A program made the translations under genes and the position numbers. This document shows, one piece after another, positions 7,425-16,859 of a stretch of DNA of 27,268 bases; within the stretch, counting starts at the first letter, position 1; every line of letters starts with the position of its first letter. The notes beneath the pieces are model-generated. The model worked only from the letters and a program-made list of their open reading frames with translations. It did no database searches and had not been told where the DNA came from. The stretch is from Pleurocapsa sp. MO_226.B13 (GTDB lineage: Bacteria > Cyanobacteriota > Cyanobacteriia > Cyanobacteriales > Xenococcaceae). The stretch covers positions 1 through 27,268 of the forward strand of contig JASJEI010000268.1 in the NCBI GenBank assembly GCA_030064795.1. Direction: 5' to 3'.

Positions 7425-10400
7425 TCATAATCGGATTGCAGAACAACTGTTAGATGTTGCTTGAGGAGAACGTCTTATTTCCGTATTGCTAGTTCGATAT
7501 GCCGTCAATGTCACCTCACCCTTGTCATTAAACACCCAACCTTGGGCGGGAACGGCTTCTTCTGTATTTATTTTAGAGGTTAGGGGAACGGCGATCGACC
7601 CTACAGTTTGCCTTCCCCCTTGAATTGGTTCGATTAACCCAACTCGCGCCTTCTCACTATTGAGAGATTGATTAACATCGGGCGGTAAACCACCTTTTCC
7701 AGTAACGATAAATTCGCTTCCTACCCCCTGTTCGCAAGGATTTTGAGATATTTGATCTGAGGCATCTCCTACAGATGCAGGCAAGTTAATTAAACCACTA
7801 GTAGGATCGTCAAAAGTACGGTTAATAATAGTTTCGCCCGACGTGCCAAATTCAGAAGTAACCGTGAAATCATTTAGGGGGGTTTGACTATCTCGAAACT
7901 CAATCCCAAAAACTCCAGCAGCAGTAAGATCGATTCTGCCACCATCACCTTGTTCTGCATTGGCAATAATATCGCTACCATTAGTACCTGTAGGTGGAAA
8001 AGCAAAAAGTAAAAAGTCAGTATCAGATAAACCTTGGTTGATGTTGATATTACCCCCATCAGCATCACCTGATGCGGTAGCAGAAACTATACTTTCATTT
8101 TCTATACGCCAAATGTCTGAGATTTCAAAGTTAATATTTGCCCCAATATCTCCTTCACTTAGTCCAGTTTCAGCAGTGATTTGCCCCTGGTTTTGAAATA
8201 GAGAATCAACTGTTATGTTTAAATTACCTGCTAGTCCCTCTAGACTACTTACGCTAATAAATCCATCATCAGCAATAGTCAGCTTTTCAGTTTTAAGGTT
8301 TAAGTTGCCAGCAGTACTGCCTTCAATTGCTTGAACTAATAAACCTCCTTTTTCTGTTAATTGCACTGAATCATTGGCAAGGATAGTCAATGTTCCAGCT
8401 TGACCTGCACCAGAAGTATCAGCAGATATTTGTGCTGAATCTCGAACGATTAATTTTGGTGTTTCAATCGTTACATCTCCTGCATCTCCATCATTTGTTG
8501 TTTGGGCAGATACGTTACTAAAGTCATTGCTAGTTGCAAATCCACTAACTTCGACAAATTCAGAAGCACGAATATCTAATATTCCTCCTGGGTTATCACC
8601 AATAGTACGAGTTGTTATTTCTGCTCCATCACTAACAATTAATTGCTTGGTTTCAATTGATAAATTTCCAGCAGGATTTTCAGGCAAACTGGCAGATTCA
8701 GTTGTGATTCTACTAGCAAAAAAGATTTCTTCATTCGGGTCAAAAACATCAGAGCCAATTAAATCATTTGCATCCGAACCTGAAACAAAAGTTCCTCCGA
8801 TTACCCGCACTGAATCGGAAGCAATTATCTCTAAATTGCCTATTCTTCCAGTGCCAACCACACCATTTGATATCGCTCCTCCATCACGAACGAATAATTG
8901 TTGGGTTTGAATGGTTATGTTTCCAGAATTTCCCCCCGAAATAGATACAGTACCCAAACCTCCTTCAGATAACTGTACCGAGTCAGAAGCCGTCACAAAC
9001 AGATCGCCCCCTCTTCCTGAACCTCCAACCGTTGAAGCTGTTACTTCAGCCTCATCACCTTGAATATTCAAGCGTTCTGTTGTAATGCTAAAGTCTCCAG
9101 CGTCACCTGAACCTTCAGTGCGAGTACGTAGTAAGCCATCTGTTAGTTGAACAAACTCTGAAGTATTGATAACTAAGTTTCCTGCGTTACCTTCTCCTAA
9201 TGTCTGCGTGGATATTTCTGCTCCATTCAGCACGCTCAACTTTTGAGTTTTAATTGATAAATTACCCCCATCGGCGATCGCTTCAGAGTTTACCAAACTT
9301 AAAAGACGACCAGTTTCAGCAAGTATACTACTAGAAAACTCATCATTGTCTGATGTACCTATTACTTCTACTGACTCTGAAGCAGTCAAGTTCAAATTTC
9401 CCCCTCCCCCTTCGTCTGCACTAAGAGTAGAAGCAGAAATTTGTCCTCCATCCTGAATAACTAACTTTCCTGTATTAATTGTTAAATCGCCAGCATCTGA
9501 TGAACCAAATCCTAATGTAGCCGTAAACAAACCGCTAGGTTGTTCATCGCCATCTGTTCCTTTTACTTCTATTAACTCCGAGGCATTTACTGTTAAGTTT
9601 CCTCCTTGTCCTTCTCCAAAAGTACCAGCTTGCACTTGCGCTCCATCTTTGATGGTTAAGCGACCAGTTTCAATTAACAAATTGCCGCCTGTTCCTGTGA
9701 TAGTTGAGGTTTCCGCGACAAAAGAATCTAATGGATTAACAAAAGTACCTAGTTGACCTGTTTCACCTTCTGTGGATATACCAGTTAATTCAACAAAATC
9801 TGAAGCGCGGATAGTGACATTACCTCCATTTCCCTGTCCTACTGTGTCGGCATTAATTGTTGCACCATTAGTTAGAGAAACTGACTTTGCTTGAACACTG
9901 ATATCACCACCTTTTCCAGTCCCAAAAGTATTACTGTTAATATTTGCCTCATTGGTCAAAGAGACAGCATTATTTGCCAAAATGTTTATATTACCCGCAT
10001 TACCTGAAGCAGATGAAGTGTCTATAAGGTTAGCAACGGTAAAATTACTGCGAGAATCAACTATGACAGAGCCACTATTTCCAGAAAATTCTCCAAACAC
10101 ATTAGTATCATTTGTTTGAATCGAAGTCACTTCAATGTTTCCACTTGATAGAGATGTATTTGGTTGGTACTGATTTGTTAACAAGACAACACCATCAGGA
10201 GAAATTATCGAAACATCCCCGATAGTAATATCTGCGCTTGTAGCTTGAGGGTTATTTATATTAGGTATTTCAGAAGAACCTAAAGGATCGGAAAGATCGG
10301 AAAAGAATAATCCTTCACCTATTATGTCAGTGTTCTCAATTCCAGTTGTATCTACACCTGCTCTTATATCCAGAGTAGGTTGAACACTACCATCGATAGA

Positions 10401-11450
10401 TATTAATGTTCCATCTGATAAGGTGATATCTTCTACAACAAAATCTGAGGGGTCAAAGCCTGTAATTGTTACAGTGCCTGTAATTGTTACACTACCTCCT
10501 GCAAGAATATGCAGGGAATTTCCTAAGTAATTATTAAAACTAACATCCCCAGCTGAGCGAATCACAGGATCGTTTGGACTAGATAAATCTCCCAAATTTC
10601 CATCAAGCTGTTCGATCTGGAAATTACCTCTACTCCAATAATGAGCATCACCGCTAACAGCATTAGCACTGCGTAAAACTAGATCTTTACCAGAAAACAA
10701 ACCACTATTGGGATGGTTTAAGGCAAAAATATCTACATTCTGATTTCCCTGAACTATTAATTTACCATTAGCAGCAGCAATAAATGGATTGTCTGTACTG
10801 TCTCTAATCTGAACTGTATCAGTAGCTTGTAAGGTTAAATCTCCCCCAGTTTGTAATTGTCCCTGTAAATCTAAATTGCCTCCAGAGAGAGTAAAATCTT
10901 GTTCTACAGCTAAATTACCTCGATTAGTTATATCTCCTGGATTTTCCCGAAAATTTGCCCCAATGGGAATACTAACCTCTAATAAGGGTGGTGCGGTCGG
11001 ATTAACCGCACTAAATTCTGCCTCTCCTTCAAACAACAAACTATCGGCGGTACTAGCAAAAAACGAACCGCCAAGATCTAAACTGGCATTTTGTCCGAAA
11101 ATAATCCCGTTGGGATTGATTAAAAACAAATTAGCCGTACCGTTAGCACTAATCAACCCGTCGATAGACGAAATATTACTACCCGTTACCCGATTAAAGA
11201 TGTTAGCAATATCCAACCCATTATTAAACGCTGCCGAACCCAATGTGGGGACGGAAAATTCATTGAAGCTATGAAAGAGATTATCACCAACACGATCGCC
11301 CTCTTCAATAACAAAATTATCTCCGTTTTGGTTAACAGTAGTTGATGTCGTACCGTCTGGGGTTATTTGTGCTTGAGCGGTTAAAGGTAACAAGCAGCTA
11401 AGAATAGCTAAAGGTAATGTCGAGAAGAGAGAGATAAAAGCCCGTTGCAT
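7425..11450 (-). CDS. Two-partner-secretion exoprotein (filamentous haemagglutinin-like, TpsA)
   Basis: This is a 1341-residue secreted surface protein. It has a Sec signal peptide (MQRAFISLFSTLPLAILSCL...TAQA, about residues 1-27). A TPS/haemagglutination-activity domain follows, recognisable from SFNEFSVPTLGSAAFNNG and the NPNGIIFG motif, the hallmark of TpsA proteins handed to an outer-membrane TpsB pore. The long middle is a parallel beta-helix of repeated units such as GGNLTVNASE / LVIQDGGQISAST. The C-terminus (NPCEQGVGSEFIVTGKGGLP...) is the conserved tail of cyanobacterial members. The frame is open to an ATG at 11501, but the ATG at 11448-11450 starts directly at the signal peptide and is preferred. 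No TpsB gene is in the window. The likely role is adhesion or cell-surface structure. Confidence 0.92.
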   Translation of the reverse strand: MQRAFISLFSTLPLAILSCLLPLTAQAQITPDGTTSTTVNQNGDNFVIEEGDRVGDNLFHSFNEFSVPTLGSAAFNNGLDIANIFNRVTGSNISSIDGLISANGTANLFLINPNGIIFGQNASLDLGGSFFASTADSLLFEGEAEFSAVNPTAPPLLEVSIPIGANFRENPGDITNRGNLAVEQDFTLSGGNLDLQGQLQTGGDLTLQATDTVQIRDSTDNPFIAAANGKLIVQGNQNVDIFALNHPNSGLFSGKDLVLRSANAVSGDAHYWSRGNFQIEQLDGNLGDLSSPNDPVIRSAGDVSFNNYLGNSLHILAGGSVTITGTVTITGFDPSDFVVEDITLSDGTLISIDGSVQPTLDIRAGVDTTGIENTDIIGEGLFFSDLSDPLGSSEIPNINNPQATSADITIGDVSIISPDGVVLLTNQYQPNTSLSSGNIEVTSIQTNDTNVFGEFSGNSGSVIVDSRSNFTVANLIDTSSASGNAGNINILANNAVSLTNEANINSNTFGTGKGGDISVQAKSVSLTNGATINADTVGQGNGGNVTIRASDFVELTGISTEGETGQLGTFVNPLDSFVAETSTITGTGGNLLIETGRLTIKDGAQVQAGTFGEGQGGNLTVNASELIEVKGTDGDEQPSGLFTATLGFGSSDAGDLTINTGKLVIQDGGQISASTLSADEGGGGNLNLTASESVEVIGTSDNDEFSSSILAETGRLLSLVNSEAIADGGNLSIKTQKLSVLNGAEISTQTLGEGNAGNLVINTSEFVQLTDGLLRTRTEGSGDAGDFSITTERLNIQGDEAEVTASTVGGSGRGGDLFVTASDSVQLSEGGLGTVSISGGNSGNITIQTQQLFVRDGGAISNGVVGTGRIGNLEIIASDSVRVIGGTFVSGSDANDLIGSDVFDPNEEIFFASRITTESASLPENPAGNLSIETKQLIVSDGAEITTRTIGDNPGGILDIRASEFVEVSGFATSNDFSNVSAQTTNDGDAGDVTIETPKLIVRDSAQISADTSGAGQAGTLTILANDSVQLTEKGGLLVQAIEGSTAGNLNLKTEKLTIADDGFISVSSLEGLAGNLNITVDSLFQNQGQITAETGLSEGDIGANINFEISDIWRIENESIVSATASGDADGGNININQGLSDTDFLLFAFPPTGTNGSDIIANAEQGDGGRIDLTAAGVFGIEFRDSQTPLNDFTVTSEFGTSGETIINRTFDDPTSGLINLPASVGDASDQISQNPCEQGVGSEFIVTGKGGLPPDVNQSLNSEKARVGLIEPIQGGRQTVGSIAVPLTSKINTEEAVPAQGWVFNDKGEVTLTAYRTSNTEIRRSPQATSNSCSAIRL

Positions 11451-11623
11451 TACGATTGACTCATAGATAGTTATAGAGAAACTATAAAGTTCTTTCGTCA
11501 ATTCAATTGATAATTTCTTCTAAGATTTACTTTTTGTTAAAATCCTAGGAATTTTGTAACTAATAGTTACAATGCAATGGATATTGAGGGCGATCGCCCG
11601 ATCGCTTTTGGCTCGGAAACTGT

Positions 11624-12268
11624 TTAACTGCTACTCCCAGATGAGATCCAATTCAAACGCACGAAATAGCCAGAGTTTCCCGATTTATCGACAACTTTAG
11701 TAATATTTTTGAGTTGCAGATTAAAGGGGATGGCTGTAGTAATATATTTTTGAACGTAAATGCCAATATCGGGAGCGAGATAGTTGGCAGCTAAGGTTGC
11801 TAAACCCAAACCGATAAACTGAGGAATAGGCTCTCTCGGTAGGGTTAGGTGTGCCGTCATGGTCATTCCTGCGGTAAGTAACATTGCTACGGAGGAATTC
11901 GTACCACAGCGTGGATGTAGTGCCAGATTCCATTCTCCTTGTTGTAGACGAGTTAATGCCGAAGTGACTGCCCTTCTTAGTTTGAATGGATCGATCTCAC
12001 CGTAAAGATAAAATCCTTTTTCTGTAGACAATCCGCCAATAGTTTCGTTATCAGCAGATAGATAGCTAGTGGTTAACTGACTCTTGTTAAAGTCTGTTAA
12101 ACCACTTAACATCCAGACAGTAGCGTGTTCTAATGCGTGTACTTGTCGCACGATCGCGAATTCTTTTAAACCAGGAATAAAACCTAAATGTTTGATGAGT
12201 TCGGCATCTCGATCGGGATAGAAATAAGGGAAATCGAATCCTAGATGATTAATAGTGGCATCGTTCAT
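11624..12268 (-). CDS. DUF6391-like protein
   Basis: A 214-residue protein of unknown function. It contains RQVHALEHATVWML (about residues 41-54), a middle with GGLSTEKGFYLYGEI, then LQQGEWNLALHPRCGTNSSV, and one or two hydrophobic stretches (VAMLLTAGMTMTAHLTL and FIGLGLATLAANYLA, about residues 127-165). The HALEHAT and HPxCGTN blocks are what I recall as the mark of the DUF6391 family in cyanobacteria and related bacteria. The spaced His, Glu and Cys residues could bind metal, but that is inference. It is transcribed in the same direction as the exoprotein gene, 173 bases upstream of its start, with no evident functional link. Confidence 0.65.
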   Translation of the reverse strand: MNDATINHLGFDFPYFYPDRDAELIKHLGFIPGLKEFAIVRQVHALEHATVWMLSGLTDFNKSQLTTSYLSADNETIGGLSTEKGFYLYGEIDPFKLRRAVTSALTRLQQGEWNLALHPRCGTNSSVAMLLTAGMTMTAHLTLPREPIPQFIGLGLATLAANYLAPDIGIYVQKYITTAIPFNLQLKNITKVVDKSGNSGYFVRLNWISSGSSS

Positions 12269-12560
12269 AGTTGTTTAATCGCGATCGCGTCTTAGATCCA
12301 GCTTATTTGAAGACAATATCCTTCTGAGTTAAGACTGCTAATAATATTTGGCAACTTATCTTATTTTATCGTTTGCTTAAGGCTTGTTTGGTGGCTACTT
12401 AAATTTGCCTGAGTATTATTTCGTATATATTGTAGGGTTTTGTAGTCCACAACACAATATTTATTATTTGTTTGTTATTTAACTTTGATTTGAGTCATAA
12501 GCTTTAATAGCGATCGCTAATTCTAGTAAATTAAATAAAAGAAACTTTAACGGTAGGAAT
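12269..12560. other. Divergent spacer without genes
   Basis: This 292-base AT-rich spacer lies between the DUF6391-like gene (minus) and the SGNH gene (plus), so it should carry promoters for both. HIP1-related GCGATCGC motifs occur at both ends. No remnant of the missing LamG start could be recognised: the frame of the SGNH gene is closed by a stop about 30 bases before its ATG. Confidence 0.5.
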
Positions 12561-14033
12561 ATGCTGGGCTTTTTAGGCACAATTGATGAAGCAAGAATTT
12601 GCGATCGAGCTTTGACGGCAACGGAAATTAGCTTGCTGGCAGAGGTTAAGATCTTAAACTTAGAAGAACCAGAACCACCAGCAGCAACAAATCAACTAGT
12701 CGCACAACTAAAATTAGACGAGATTTCCGTCAATAAAGCTGAGGATAGTCAAGGTAATAATCCTGGGACTTTAGGCATTGGCGCATTTTTTGAACCAGTG
12801 GTGAGGGATTTAGGAGGCGGTGTCAGCTTTGATGGTAAACATGATTTTGTGGCGATCGCCAATTCCTCCGCTCTCCATTTGGGTCTTTACCTGGAGCGGA
12901 CTCTTTCGGTTTGGTTTAATGCCGATGACCTAGATAGACAAACTCCCCAAGTAACCTATATAAAAAGTGCTACGCCTGCATCACAAAAATTTACTGCCGA
13001 CCACGAGTATTTTAATTATGACGGTAGAATCGACTGGCAAGACTCTCAAGCCCCCGCTTTGGGCTATCCAGGAACGTCAGTAGAATTTAAGTTCACTGGT
13101 ACTAGTCTGCAAATCGAACTTTCGGAAGATAACTGGGGAAGTGAAAACTATGTAGACGTATATTTAGACGATAATCCCGAACCGATTACAATTAAGCTGC
13201 GTAGAGAAGGCGATCGACCAATTGTTTATGACATAGCCAACGGACTAGAAAATAAAGTTCACAAGGCGGTTATTTATAAGCGCAACGACTATGTAACAGG
13301 AGAATTTAACTTTCATAGCGTTATCATCGATGGGCAGTTACTTCCAGCCGAACCCGACTCACGCCGTACCATTGAAGTATATGGAGATTCTATTTCTTCT
13401 GGTATTGCCGTAGAACATCCAGTTACGGGAGTACAAGACCCATCGGGCGATACTACCAGTATTTCTAACGCCTATTATAGCTATGGCTCGATCTTAGCGA
13501 GAGACTATAATGCCGAGGTTTCTTTAGTAGCCCAAGCAGGTATTTCCTTGGTCAATGGTTTTGGCTACTGGAACACTTTTTGGAATAATGGCATGGGAGG
13601 AGAAGCTATCTATGACAAAGTTAAGCCCTTGCATGATGCTCCTGTTTGGGACTTTAGTAACTATACTCCCGATCTGGTAATTATTGCCTACGGTCAAAAT
13701 GATTCTTCTACTGTGGGTAACAAGTTATCCAGTCAGGAATGGAAACAGCATTATAAACGATTTATTGCTAATTTACGGGCAAAATATCCTCATGCTTATT
13801 TTATCGGGATGTTTCCTAATATGTTCCACAATCCTCAATGGGATAACTATTTAACAGAAGCGATCGCCGAATATCGAGTTGAATACAATGACGACCGCGT
13901 TTTTTCTCTAATTCACGAGCAAGTTACCCCCGGTCATCCCCGCATTAGCGAACAAGAAACTATGGCAGATACCTTGAGAGAGTTTATTGACGGTACGCTT
14001 ACCGATAATGGTTTTAATTGGGACTTGAATTAG
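12561..14033 (+). CDS. SGNH/GDSL esterase of CE2 type with partial LamG segments
   Basis: A 490-residue protein. Residues 1-27 (GTIDEARICDRALTATEISL) match the C-terminal end of a LamG/concanavalin-like domain. Residues 46-125 look like the first half of another LamG domain (LVAQLKLDE...GGGVSFDGKHDFVAI...RTLSVWFNADD). Residues about 133-265 resemble the beta-sandwich N-terminal domain of CE2 carbohydrate esterases. Residues about 270-480 are an SGNH hydrolase with YGDS (Ser277), GQND (378-381) and GHP (His459), giving a Ser-His catalytic set. The expected reaction is deacetylation of a polysaccharide or another ester. There is no signal peptide, although relatives are usually exported. Together with the cut LamG start, this suggests the 5' end was lost. 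GGTAGGAAT before the ATG could still allow translation. Confidence 0.8.
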   Translation: MLGFLGTIDEARICDRALTATEISLLAEVKILNLEEPEPPAATNQLVAQLKLDEISVNKAEDSQGNNPGTLGIGAFFEPVVRDLGGGVSFDGKHDFVAIANSSALHLGLYLERTLSVWFNADDLDRQTPQVTYIKSATPASQKFTADHEYFNYDGRIDWQDSQAPALGYPGTSVEFKFTGTSLQIELSEDNWGSENYVDVYLDDNPEPITIKLRREGDRPIVYDIANGLENKVHKAVIYKRNDYVTGEFNFHSVIIDGQLLPAEPDSRRTIEVYGDSISSGIAVEHPVTGVQDPSGDTTSISNAYYSYGSILARDYNAEVSLVAQAGISLVNGFGYWNTFWNNGMGGEAIYDKVKPLHDAPVWDFSNYTPDLVIIAYGQNDSSTVGNKLSSQEWKQHYKRFIANLRAKYPHAYFIGMFPNMFHNPQWDNYLTEAIAEYRVEYNDDRVFSLIHEQVTPGHPRISEQETMADTLREFIDGTLTDNGFNWDLN

Positions 14034-14061
14034 CTATTGAATTAGCTATTTATTTGACTGG

Positions 14062-15819
14062 TTACTTTTGAGCAGCGCGATATTTAGCAGCTTTAGTCAA
14101 TAAAGATTCCGCAAAGGCGATCGCATCTTCGGCGGAATGTCCCCCTGTAATTTGAGCTAATTCTTCTACTCGTACTTTGTGTTCGCTTAAAGATTTAACT
14201 CTGACTACTGTACGAATATCGGGGATATTGGAACTACCGTTGGTCTTTTGGGATTGAGATTTCTCTTCAATAATGGTTTTCTCGACTTTAAAATGTCCGT
14301 TCGCCATGGCTGCAATTAATGGCTGGTGGGTGACACACAATACCTGATGTTGTTTTCCCAACTGATGAAGTTTTTCGGCGATCGCACCAGCTACTTTCCC
14401 CGATACTCCCGCATCTATTTCATCGAAAATCAGGGTACTCGAACTTTCTTCTGTCCCTGTAAAACAGGCTTTTAGTGCTAGTAAAAAGCGACTCATCTCT
14501 CCACCAGAAGCAATTACCGATAGTGGCTGGATAACTTCCCCAGCATTGGGACTAAAGTAAAATACTACCTTATCCGCACCCATTGCAGTTGGAGGGGTAT
14601 CAATCAGGCGACATTCAAAAATCACCTTATCCATTGCCAGGGGTTTTAATTCCTTGACTAGCTGTTTTTCTAATTTGGTAGCAGCTTTTTGGCGTAATTG
14701 AGTCAATTTTTGACATTCTTGGGTTAAATTGACTACTGCCGACTCATATTCTTGTTCTAGGGCTACGATCGATTGTCCCCCGTCCGTAATTTGGTCTAAT
14801 TCTTGCTGTAGCTGTTGGCAAAGAGCGATCGCATCACTTAAATCTGGACCATATTTACGACAGATATTTTTCAGTTGTCTAATTCTCGATTCGATCTCGC
14901 TCAAACGTTCTGGATCGGCTTCTAAACCGTCGCTGTAGCTACTGATCTGTTGTCCTGCCTCAACGATCTGAGCTAACCCCGACTGTACCATCTCCAAAAT
15001 TGGATTTAATTCGCTGTCATATTCGACCATTTCCATCAGACAAGATTCCGCCTTACCTAAAAGATCGGCTGCTGCTGGTTCTTCTCGATCGCCTTCGTAG
15101 AGCATTTGATAGGTTTGATGACCTAATTGTTGTAATTCTACGACATGAGAAAGGCGATCGCGCTCTTGTTCTAGCTCGTCTAACTCGTTGGCATCAGTTA
15201 ATTCGGCTTCGTTTAAATCTTTTAGCTGAAATTCTAATAAATCTTGACGTTGTAATAACTCTTGCTCCGATTTAATTCTGTTATCTAATTCTTTTTTTGT
15301 CTGTTGTGCCTTATCGTATACTTTTCTGACTTTAGCTAGCTGTTTGCTAATAGATTTACCACCATAAGCATCGAGTAACTCTCTTTGTTTTTCAGCAATC
15401 AATAGATTTACCGTCTGTCCTTGAGCGGTTATTTCTACCAGACGCGATCGCAATTCGTTCATCAATTGACGATTAACCAAAACCCCATTGACTCGATTAC
15501 GCGAGCGAAGATTACTCTTACCGACAGCTATTTCACGACTACAAACTAAGGTGTCTTCATCTAATACATCAATTTCTTGTTTTGTCAACCACTTATTCAA
15601 ACTAGGATCGATTTGAAAAGTAGCTTCGAGGGTCGAGCGATCGCTACCCGCACGAATCATACGGGTATTGGCTTTCCCCCCCAAAACCATGTCAATAGCA
15701 TCAAGAATAATTGATTTACCCGCTCCAGTTTCTCCAGTCAGAACGCTTAATCCCTGCTCTAAATTAAGTTCTAAAGAATCTACTAAAGCAAAATTATTAA
15801 TTTTTAGATTGACGAGCAT
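14062..15819 (-). CDS. recN: DNA repair protein RecN
   Basis: The 585-residue SMC-like ATPase of double-strand-break repair. The N-terminus MLVNLKINNFALVDSLEL is typical. Walker A is GETGAGKS (residues 29-36), and a long coiled-coil region (about 150-370) follows with QxxLLxxQLxxLxEAELxxxE-type heptads. The C-terminal lobe has the ABC signature (VIASGGEMSRFLLALK) and Walker B (STLIFDEIDAGVSG). Length and all ATPase motifs are normal for the family, so the gene should be intact. It converges with the SGNH gene (28 bases apart) and diverges from the cpcT-like gene across a 348-base spacer. Confidence 0.97.
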   Translation of the reverse strand: MLVNLKINNFALVDSLELNLEQGLSVLTGETGAGKSIILDAIDMVLGGKANTRMIRAGSDRSTLEATFQIDPSLNKWLTKQEIDVLDEDTLVCSREIAVGKSNLRSRNRVNGVLVNRQLMNELRSRLVEITAQGQTVNLLIAEKQRELLDAYGGKSISKQLAKVRKVYDKAQQTKKELDNRIKSEQELLQRQDLLEFQLKDLNEAELTDANELDELEQERDRLSHVVELQQLGHQTYQMLYEGDREEPAAADLLGKAESCLMEMVEYDSELNPILEMVQSGLAQIVEAGQQISSYSDGLEADPERLSEIESRIRQLKNICRKYGPDLSDAIALCQQLQQELDQITDGGQSIVALEQEYESAVVNLTQECQKLTQLRQKAATKLEKQLVKELKPLAMDKVIFECRLIDTPPTAMGADKVVFYFSPNAGEVIQPLSVIASGGEMSRFLLALKACFTGTEESSSTLIFDEIDAGVSGKVAGAIAEKLHQLGKQHQVLCVTHQPLIAAMANGHFKVEKTIIEEKSQSQKTNGSSNIPDIRTVVRVKSLSEHKVRVEELAQITGGHSAEDAIAFAESLLTKAAKYRAAQK

Positions 15820-16167
15820 CTATAAAAATCAGTTAGCTTGAATCAAAATAATAAATAATTAAATAGTCACTACCAAATAGTCACTACCAGCAGTTTAGCG
15901 GAAGCGAAACTAGACGAGCGGTATTTTTTGTTTAAAGTTTTGCGATCGTTAATTATTTTAAGGGATTTTTTATAGTTGACTTGTACTAATAAAAATTTCC
16001 TATGTCTTGTCTGGTTGCCAGTTATCGCAGTACGTCTTTTGCTTAGGACAGAAAAATTTATCCCCTATTACCATAACAGTCAACAATGACCATCGGCAGA
16101 ATAATCGTCTTAATTTAGATAAGATTGCTTTAGATATCGAGTAAAGATAAATAATTTAATTAATTTA
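15820..16167. other. Divergent promoter region between recN and the lyase gene
   Basis: No gene is seen. The stretch must contain the promoters of recN (minus) and the cpcT-like gene (plus). It includes an exact two-copy tandem repeat AAATAGTCACTACC (15861-15888) close to recN, and a small imperfect palindrome around 15891-15910 (AGTTTAGCGGAAGCGAAACT). No recognised LexA or other operator can be stated with confidence. Confidence 0.5.
15861..15888. repeat. 14-base tandem repeat, two exact copies
   Basis: AAATAGTCACTACC occurs twice in a row, about 40 bases upstream of the recN start codon. Two adjacent copies could be binding sites for a regulator or a simple slippage duplication. Confidence 0.7.
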
Positions 16168-16788
16168 ATGAATTTTTCGCCTCAATTAATTGCTTTGGCT
16201 AACTATTTAGCTGGAGAATTTGATAATCAACAACAGGCTCTAGAACAGCCAGCTTGGTACGTGCATTTACGTCTCTGGATACGTCCCGTACCGATATTTC
16301 TCGCAGATAGTATTACCTTATTTGCCGAACAAGCCAACGCTATTCAACTAGATCGACCCTATCGCCCCAGAATTTTGCGTCTCAGACAAAAAGAAACTAT
16401 AGAAGTAGAATTTTATATGTTTAAAGACCTTACTACCGCTCAAGGGGCAGGACAAAACCAAGATTTAATTTCACAGATCGCTCCTGAAAAAATCAAATTT
16501 TTGCCCGACTGTACTCTCAAAGTGTTTACTCAACAGCTTGCTAATAATCAATACTGTTTTGAGACCACTCCCGTGAATGATAAACCCTGTCGCGTTACCT
16601 ATCAAGGAACAACTTTTCAAGTCTTCTTGGGATTTAAAGCTACTGCTTATGAATTACAAACTTACGACAAAGGCATCGATCCAGACACAGGAAGAGGAAC
16701 TTGGGGTGCATTGATGGGTGCATATCGCTTTCAAAAACGTCAGGATTTTTCTGGAGACTTACAGCAGTTTTCAGAGGTAGTGAGTTAG
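16168..16788 (+). CDS. CpcT/CpeT-type phycobiliprotein chromophore lyase
   Basis: A 206-residue member of the CpcT/CpeT family, the T-type lyases that attach bilins to a beta-subunit cysteine of phycocyanin or phycoerythrin. Family features seen are the N-terminus LIALANYLAGEFDNQQQAL, the RLWIRPVPIF block, the PYRPRILRLRQ strand, and the conserved C-terminal GIDPDTGRGTWGALMGAYRF. Length matches the usual 190-210 residues. No phycobilisome gene is adjacent, which is common for T-type lyases, so the exact substrate (phycocyanin, phycoerythrocyanin or another) cannot be decided. The start ATG is preceded by AT-rich sequence without a clear Shine-Dalgarno site. pdxH follows 71 bases downstream on the same strand. 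Confidence 0.88.
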   Translation: MNFSPQLIALANYLAGEFDNQQQALEQPAWYVHLRLWIRPVPIFLADSITLFAEQANAIQLDRPYRPRILRLRQKETIEVEFYMFKDLTTAQGAGQNQDLISQIAPEKIKFLPDCTLKVFTQQLANNQYCFETTPVNDKPCRVTYQGTTFQVFLGFKATAYELQTYDKGIDPDTGRGTWGALMGAYRFQKRQDFSGDLQQFSEVVS

Positions 16789-16859
16789 GCAACTAATGAC
16801 TAAAAAGAAGAAATGTGTCTTAGTCAAAACTGGAATAATATTAAAATTATTTATTGATT

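Noticed and set aside
10876..11274. 132-codon plus-strand reading frame opposite the exoprotein gene
   Set aside because: It lies entirely antisense to the well-supported TPS domain and has no family features; repeated beta-helix codons give long antisense frames by chance. The same applies to the frame at 8527-8910.
11451..11501. Upstream ATG adding 17 residues to the exoprotein
   Set aside because: It would bury the signal peptide; ATG 11450 gives a standard Sec signal.
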